Positions 60,750 to 64,000 of a stretch of 64,000 nt of DNA are shown piece after piece. The DNA lies in assembly GCA_900466945.1 (NCBI GenBank), contig UBNV01000010.1:619365-683364 (forward strand), read 5' to 3'. The position numbers and the translations under genes were made by a program. This DNA comes from Hyphomicrobiales bacterium. GTDB taxonomy: Bacteria; Pseudomonadota; Alphaproteobacteria; Rhizobiales; Rhizobiaceae. Under the pieces are notes generated by a model. The model ran no database searches. It saw nothing but the letters and a program-made list of their open reading frames with translations, and was not told the origin of the DNA. The stretch's first letter is position 1. Each line of letters starts with the position of its first letter.

Positions 60750-61622
60750 TCAGCCGCTGCTCCCGGCGCTTTCTTCCAGCAGCCATTCCCGTAAGACTGC
60801 GGCTGGTTCCGACAGATCCGCGCCCGACAGAAGCCAATAGGCCTTGTCTTCGTCGGCGGCCTCATCGAACAGCACCGTCAGCGTGCCCGCAGCCAGATGG
60901 TCTGATATAAGGGCCGTCGGGCATAGGCCGATGCCGAGGCCCGAAAGCACCGAACTGACCAGCAGATTGAAATCGGCATAGAGTGGCCCGGCGGGTGTCG
61001 GCCCTCCGATGCCGCGTGCGGTCAGCCAGCGTTCCCAGGCAGCCTCGGTCGCGTCGTGCAGCAGATGCTGCTTCATAAGATCGGCCGGTGTGGTGATCGG
61101 CCCGTGCCGCTCCAGATAGGACGGCGAACAGGTCGGCCGCGTGGCGGCATCCAATATGTGTTCCGCACGACCCGGGGGGCGTGTGCCGTGACGGATCAGG
61201 AGATCGGTGCCGGCCTCTTCCGGCGTCAACGCGCCGAGCGGATAGACGACCGAGACCTGGATTTCCGGATGCGTGGCGCGAAAGCGGGGCAGGCGAGGTC
61301 CGAGCCAATGGTTCACGACGGAGGGCTTGCAGGCGAGGCTGACGCGCAGTTCGCTGCGGCGGATCGTGAGGCGCTCGACCGCGCGGGCGATATGGCCGAG
61401 ACCTTCCGAGCAGGCGGCGCCGAGTTCGCGTCCATCGCCGGTTAGGCGTACGCCGCGCGGCCGGCGTTCGAAGAGTGCCAGCCCGAGCCAATCTTCCAGC
61501 GCCTTTACATGCTGGCTGACGGCCGCCGCCGTCATGCCGAGCTCGGTCGCGGCCTGCAGGAAGCTTTCGCGGCGGGCGGCGGCCTCGAAAGCGCGGAGTG
61601 TGGGGAGCGGGGGAAGTTTCAT
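60750..61622 (-). CDS. LysR-family regulator (GcvA-like), divergent from the DUF1989 gene
   Basis: A 290-residue LysR regulator. The N-terminal HTH (about 4-62) reads L-P-P-L-P-T-L-R-A-F-E-A-A-A-R then A-A-A-V-S-Q-H-V-K. The effector domain follows at about 90-285. This N-terminus is typical of the GcvA group. ATG 61622 is preferred over the frame start at 61658, which would add 12 residues. It is transcribed away from the DUF1989/uraD genes and converges with puuE (5 bp), so purine catabolism is a likely target. Confidence 0.87.
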   Translation of the reverse strand: MKLPPLPTLRAFEAAARRESFLQAATELGMTAAAVSQHVKALEDWLGLALFERRPRGVRLTGDGRELGAACSEGLGHIARAVERLTIRRSELRVSLACKPSVVNHWLGPRLPRFRATHPEIQVSVVYPLGALTPEEAGTDLLIRHGTRPPGRAEHILDAATRPTCSPSYLERHGPITTPADLMKQHLLHDATEAAWERWLTARGIGGPTPAGPLYADFNLLVSSVLSGLGIGLCPTALISDHLAAGTLTVLFDEAADEDKAYWLLSGADLSEPAAVLREWLLEESAGSSG

Positions 61623-61735
61623 CGTTTCATGACTAAGCGAGACTTGGTCATGGGGCAAGAAGAGAGGCTGTTGTCAGGATCAGTGCGCTGGGGCACCTTG
61701 CGGCTTACATTCTGATGCCGTTACCGGAGTTTTCC

Positions 61736-62593
61736 ATGTCACCCCTCAACGCTAATATCCTCGTTCCTGCCGATGCGGCAGCCCGTCGCGCCGTGAAGCC
61801 GGTCGTCTGCTATCCGGTCGAGTCGCTGAAAGCCCCCGACATGAGCATGCTGGAGCGGGCACGAGCGACGATGGAGAAGGTCGGCGAAGTGATCGTGCCG
61901 CCGCGCGAGGGCAATACGTTCGAGGTGCCGAAGGGACATTTCTTCCGGATCGTAAGTGTGGAGGGGCCGCAGGTCGGCGACCTCAATCTGTGGAACGCCA
62001 ACGACCTCTCCGAGCGCTTCTTTTCCGGCAAGACGCGAGCGCTGCATGCGACGCATGTGACGACAGGCAACCGCCTCTGGAGCAATCTGCCGTCGCTGCG
62101 CCCCATGGCGACGATCAGCCATGATACGCTCGGCTGGTACGGCTTCGACGAATTCGGCGGTGGGGTGCATGACGTGATCGGCACGCGCTGCGACCCTTAT
62201 ACCAACCGGCTGCTGTCGGGCGGCGACTACCACCATTGCTGCCATTCCAACCTCTGCCGGGTGCTGGCCCATCACACGGGCGTCGATATCAAGGCGGTCG
62301 AGCCGCATGTGCATGACGTGCTCAATGTTTTCATGTGCACCGGTTTCACGCGCGACACGCAGCAATATTTCATGAAGGCGAGCCCAGTTCGCCCCGGCGA
62401 CTTCCTCGAAATGTTCGCCGAGATCGATCTCCTAGGCGCGCTTTCGGCCTGCCCGGGCGGCGATTGCAGCACCAGCCATTCGAGCGACGTGGCGAAGTGC
62501 TATCCGCTGAAGGTGGAAATCTACCGGCCCGATATGGTGCTGCTGGCGGATTGGCCGTTTCCGGAGCGGAACGGATATCAGCTGCAGGCGTGA
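61736..62593 (+). CDS. DUF1989 (urea-carboxylase-associated) family protein
   Basis: A 285-residue protein of the DUF1989 family. Conserved blocks include G-D-L-N-L-W-N-A-N-D, the D-V-I-G-T-R-C-D-P-Y segment, C-C-H-S-N-L-C and C-P-G-G-D-C-S. The Cys/His-rich pattern suggests metal binding. Family members are linked to urea carboxylase/allophanate genes and guanidine-type nitrogen metabolism, but no reaction is proven for most. The ATG at 61736 (CGGAG upstream) is preferred over the frame start at 61715. It lies between puuE and uraD, placing it in purine nitrogen recovery. Confidence 0.85.
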   Translation: MSPLNANILVPADAAARRAVKPVVCYPVESLKAPDMSMLERARATMEKVGEVIVPPREGNTFEVPKGHFFRIVSVEGPQVGDLNLWNANDLSERFFSGKTRALHATHVTTGNRLWSNLPSLRPMATISHDTLGWYGFDEFGGGVHDVIGTRCDPYTNRLLSGGDYHHCCHSNLCRVLAHHTGVDIKAVEPHVHDVLNVFMCTGFTRDTQQYFMKASPVRPGDFLEMFAEIDLLGALSACPGGDCSTSHSSDVAKCYPLKVEIYRPDMVLLADWPFPERNGYQLQA

Positions 62594-62722
62594 GCGGACT
62601 GAGAACTCGACAAGCTTCGGAGCCTCGGCTAATCGTTCCCGTCGACTGCTTCGCGCGCCCGCGCCGAGCGCTTCCCTTGCTGCGGCCTCCGGTTCGCGCA
62701 TCACGTATGGCGGATCAGATAG

Positions 62723-63220
62723 ATGGACAGAGCGGATTTCGTTCAGCGTTTCGGCGGCGTGTTCGAGCATTCGCCGTACATCGCAGAGCGCGCCTTCGAT
62801 GCCGGCATGATCGAGGAGCCGCTGAACGCACTCGATGTGCATGATGCGATGGCGATGATCTTCCGGACGTCTGGTGTGGAGGAGCGGCTGGGCTTGCTGC
62901 GCGCCCATCCCGATCTCGCGGGCAAACTCGCCATTGCGGGGGAGTTGACCGAAGACAGTCGCGTGGAGCAGGCTGGTGCCGGTCTCGATCGGCTGACCGA
63001 GTCAGAGCATAGCCGCTTTACCGAACTCAACACGGCCTATGTCGAAAAATTTGGCTTTCCCTTCATCATCGCGGTCAAGGGGCTGACGAAGGACGACATT
63101 CTCGCGGCCTTCGAGGTGCGGATCAACAATAGCCGCGATCAGGAATTCGACGCTGCCTGCCAGCAGGTGGAGAAGATCGCCAAACTTCGCCTCGAAAGCC
63201 TGCTTCCCCCAATCTCCTGA
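62723..63220 (+). CDS. uraD: 2-oxo-4-hydroxy-4-carboxy-5-ureidoimidazoline (OHCU) decarboxylase
   Basis: A 165-residue all-helical enzyme that converts OHCU, the product of 5-hydroxyisourate hydrolysis, to S-allantoin. The catalytic His lies in R-A-H-P-D-L-A-G-K (H62). The conserved S-R-x-E-Q-x-x-A-G-L segment and F-G-F-P-F-I are present. It is the last plus-strand gene before a hairpin terminator. Uricase and hydroxyisourate hydrolase are not in the window. Confidence 0.93.
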   Translation: MDRADFVQRFGGVFEHSPYIAERAFDAGMIEEPLNALDVHDAMAMIFRTSGVEERLGLLRAHPDLAGKLAIAGELTEDSRVEQAGAGLDRLTESEHSRFTELNTAYVEKFGFPFIIAVKGLTKDDILAAFEVRINNSRDQEFDAACQQVEKIAKLRLESLLPPIS

Positions 63221-63332
63221 CAAGCTTGATCTTCCGCGGCCGTCCTAACGGGTTGCGCGGTCAGCGTGCTGCGGGCGATTGGCGATGTCGCGGGCCTGAA
63301 TTGCCTTGGGAAATTTTGTGTCAAAACGAATT

Positions 63333-63352
63333 GAGCGGGCAATGGCCCGCTC
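63333..63352 (-). terminator. Hairpin downstream of the gstI gene
   Basis: GAGCGGGC-AATG-GCCCGCTC is a perfect 8-bp stem with a 4-nt loop, about 60 bp past the gstI stop on the minus strand. The T-tract on that strand is weak (AATTCGTTTTG). Confidence 0.5.
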
Positions 63353-63365
63353 GTCGCATGCTTTT

Positions 63366-63393
63366 TGCCGTCCGCTATGCGGGCGGCATTTTT
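63366..63393 (+). terminator. Rho-independent terminator of uraD
   Basis: TGCCGTCCGC and GCGGGCGGCA form a 10-bp stem with one G-U pair and a 3-nt loop, followed by TTTTT on the plus strand. It lies about 145 bp past the uraD stop, just before the convergent gstI stop. Confidence 0.75.
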
Positions 63394-63409
63394 ATCGCCT
63401 TGATGGCGT

Positions 63410-63589
63410 CTACTGCTTCGGCGCCCGTTCGGCCTCTCGGATCGCTTCCTCGTGATACCAGCTCGCCGAACCGCTCTCATAGATCACGGGCTTCGGCGTC
63501 TGGCGCTCACGCAGAGCGTTGAGGCGGGCCAAGTCACGCACCGGGAATTCGTAGATCTCCGCCGATTCCCGAACCATGTTCGTCGTCAT
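63410..63589 (-). CDS. gstI: Small DUF2735 protein, GstI-like inhibitor of glutamine synthetase II expression
   Basis: A 59-residue protein found by direct reading. It starts M-T-T-N-M-V-R-E-S-A-E-I-Y-E-F-P, the DUF2735 pattern, and contains S-A-S-W-Y-H-E-E-A-I-R-E-A near the end. A GAGAGGTAG site precedes the ATG (63589). In Rhizobium leguminosarum gstI encodes a small protein divergent from glnII that blocks glnII translation when nitrogen is plentiful, and NtrC represses gstI. Position, size and orientation here agree; assignment rests on synteny and the family pattern. Confidence 0.82.
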   Translation of the reverse strand: MTTNMVRESAEIYEFPVRDLARLNALRERQTPKPVIYESGSASWYHEEAIREAERAPKQ

Positions 63590-63654
63590 GCTACTACCTC
63601 TCGTTTACCGAGTGTTGTCTCGATGGTTCATGCTTATCACGTCTGAAACTGAAA

Positions 63655-63693
63655 TGCACACGAAAAGTGCAAATTGCCTATTTTATGGGCAAT
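63655..63693. promoter_or_regulatory. NtrC-like binding sites between gstI and glnII
   Basis: TGCACACGAAAAGTGCA at 63655-63671 matches the NtrC pattern TGCAC-N7-GTGCA. A second, weaker inverted repeat, TGCCTATTTTATGGGCA, starts 20 bp later at 63675 (two helical turns), within ATTGCC-N9-GGCAAT at 63673-63693. The sites are 66-105 bp upstream of the gstI start, where bound NtrC could block gstI. They are about 215-230 bp upstream of the glnII sigma-54 promoter, a normal enhancer distance. Confidence 0.75.
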
Positions 63694-63885
63694 ATCGGAG
63701 CAGACAAAGTGATGAATTTAAAATCATCACAGCGCTTTCGTGATCTTTGGTGGGCTGACAACACCGTACACGCGCCTCTGGTTCCATGAATATGCGCCAA
63801 ATCTGTTAAAGAAAGGCCTGCGATGTCCGCGATTTGGCGGATCGCCTGCGACAAAATGGCTTCTTTTCGCGGTCCGTGCGCAAAC

Positions 63886-63901
63886 TGGCACGCTTCCTGC
63901 T
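63886..63901 (+). promoter_or_regulatory. Sigma-54 promoter of glnII
   Basis: TGGCAC-GCTTC-CTGCT has the -24 GG and -12 GC dinucleotides at the required spacing, with one mismatch to the TGGCAC-N5-TTGCW consensus. Transcription would start near 63913, giving a leader of about 70 nt before the ATG at 63982. That leader would be the target region for GstI-dependent control. The rest of the 392-bp gstI-glnII gap (63590-63981) shows no gene. Confidence 0.78.
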
Positions 63902-63981
63902 TTTTAACTTTCGACTCCCGGGCACCCGGAGAATCACCCCTCTGTTGCGCATGAATGGCGCGAGACTGAAGAGAGAGCACC

Positions 63982-64000
63982 ATGACCAAATTCAAGCTCG
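63982..64000 (+). CDS. glnII: Start of glutamine synthetase II (cut by window edge)
   Basis: Only six codons are visible, M-T-K-F-K-L, preceded by GAGAGAG. This matches the beginning of rhizobial GlnII, the eukaryotic-type octameric glutamine synthetase, as I recall it. The assignment relies mainly on context: divergent gstI-like gene, NtrC-like enhancer sites and a sigma-54 promoter. Confidence 0.65.

Overview
The window is GC-rich, densely coded DNA from an alphaproteobacterium, most likely a member of the Rhizobiaceae. The strongest marker is at the right edge. A small divergent gene of the gstI (DUF2735) type faces the first codons of a glnII-like glutamine synthetase, with NtrC-like sites and a sigma-54 promoter between them. 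An ExoD-family protein, a RutR-type regulator and a Fnr/FixK-type box fit the same placement. I see no rRNA, CRISPR, IS element, prophage or plasmid gene. One tRNA is present, tRNA-Arg(CCG).

Layout. 0-2 kb: end of a urease operon (ureF, ureG), then a Crp/Fnr regulator with its own Fnr box. 2-7 kb: a two-gene RND efflux system. 7-24 kb: reductive pyrimidine catabolism in two blocks. The first holds an ABC importer, a cupin, dihydropyrimidinase, a MazEF-like toxin-antitoxin pair and N-carbamoyl-beta-alanine amidohydrolase, facing a RutR-like regulator. The second is preT-preA. Between them lie a DMT exporter, exoD and a GGDEF-EAL protein. Similar RutR-like operators sit upstream of both blocks. 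24-27.5 kb: housekeeping and small genes, including a truncated haemoglobin and an ABC-F protein.

27.6-40.7 kb is the most unusual region. galE, glf, a probable glycosyltransferase carrying an embedded FAMeT-like domain, a methyltransferase and a TPR-GT41 (OGT-like) glycosyltransferase lie on the minus strand. Divergent from them is a 1,711-residue protein built entirely of 213 octapeptides in perfect register plus a 7-residue tail. The octads form 17-octad (136-residue) and 10-octad modules. A collagen-like membrane protein and the tRNA follow. I propose, as inference, that this is a surface-protein glycosylation locus whose substrate is the Ser/Thr-rich octad protein.

41-59 kb: a MarR regulator, a J-domain-like protein, the transglutaminase / alpha-E / circularly permuted ATP-grasp cluster, a DMT transporter, an RhlE-like helicase, an AlkC-like DNA repair protein with a WYL regulator, a non-pyrrolysine MttB homologue, a multi-PAS hybrid histidine kinase, and MnmC activities split over two head-to-head overlapping genes. 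59-64 kb: purine (allantoin/urate) catabolism (puuE, a DUF1989 protein, uraD, a LysR regulator) and then the gstI-glnII control region. Much of the window therefore concerns recovering nitrogen from urea, pyrimidines and purines and sensing nitrogen status.
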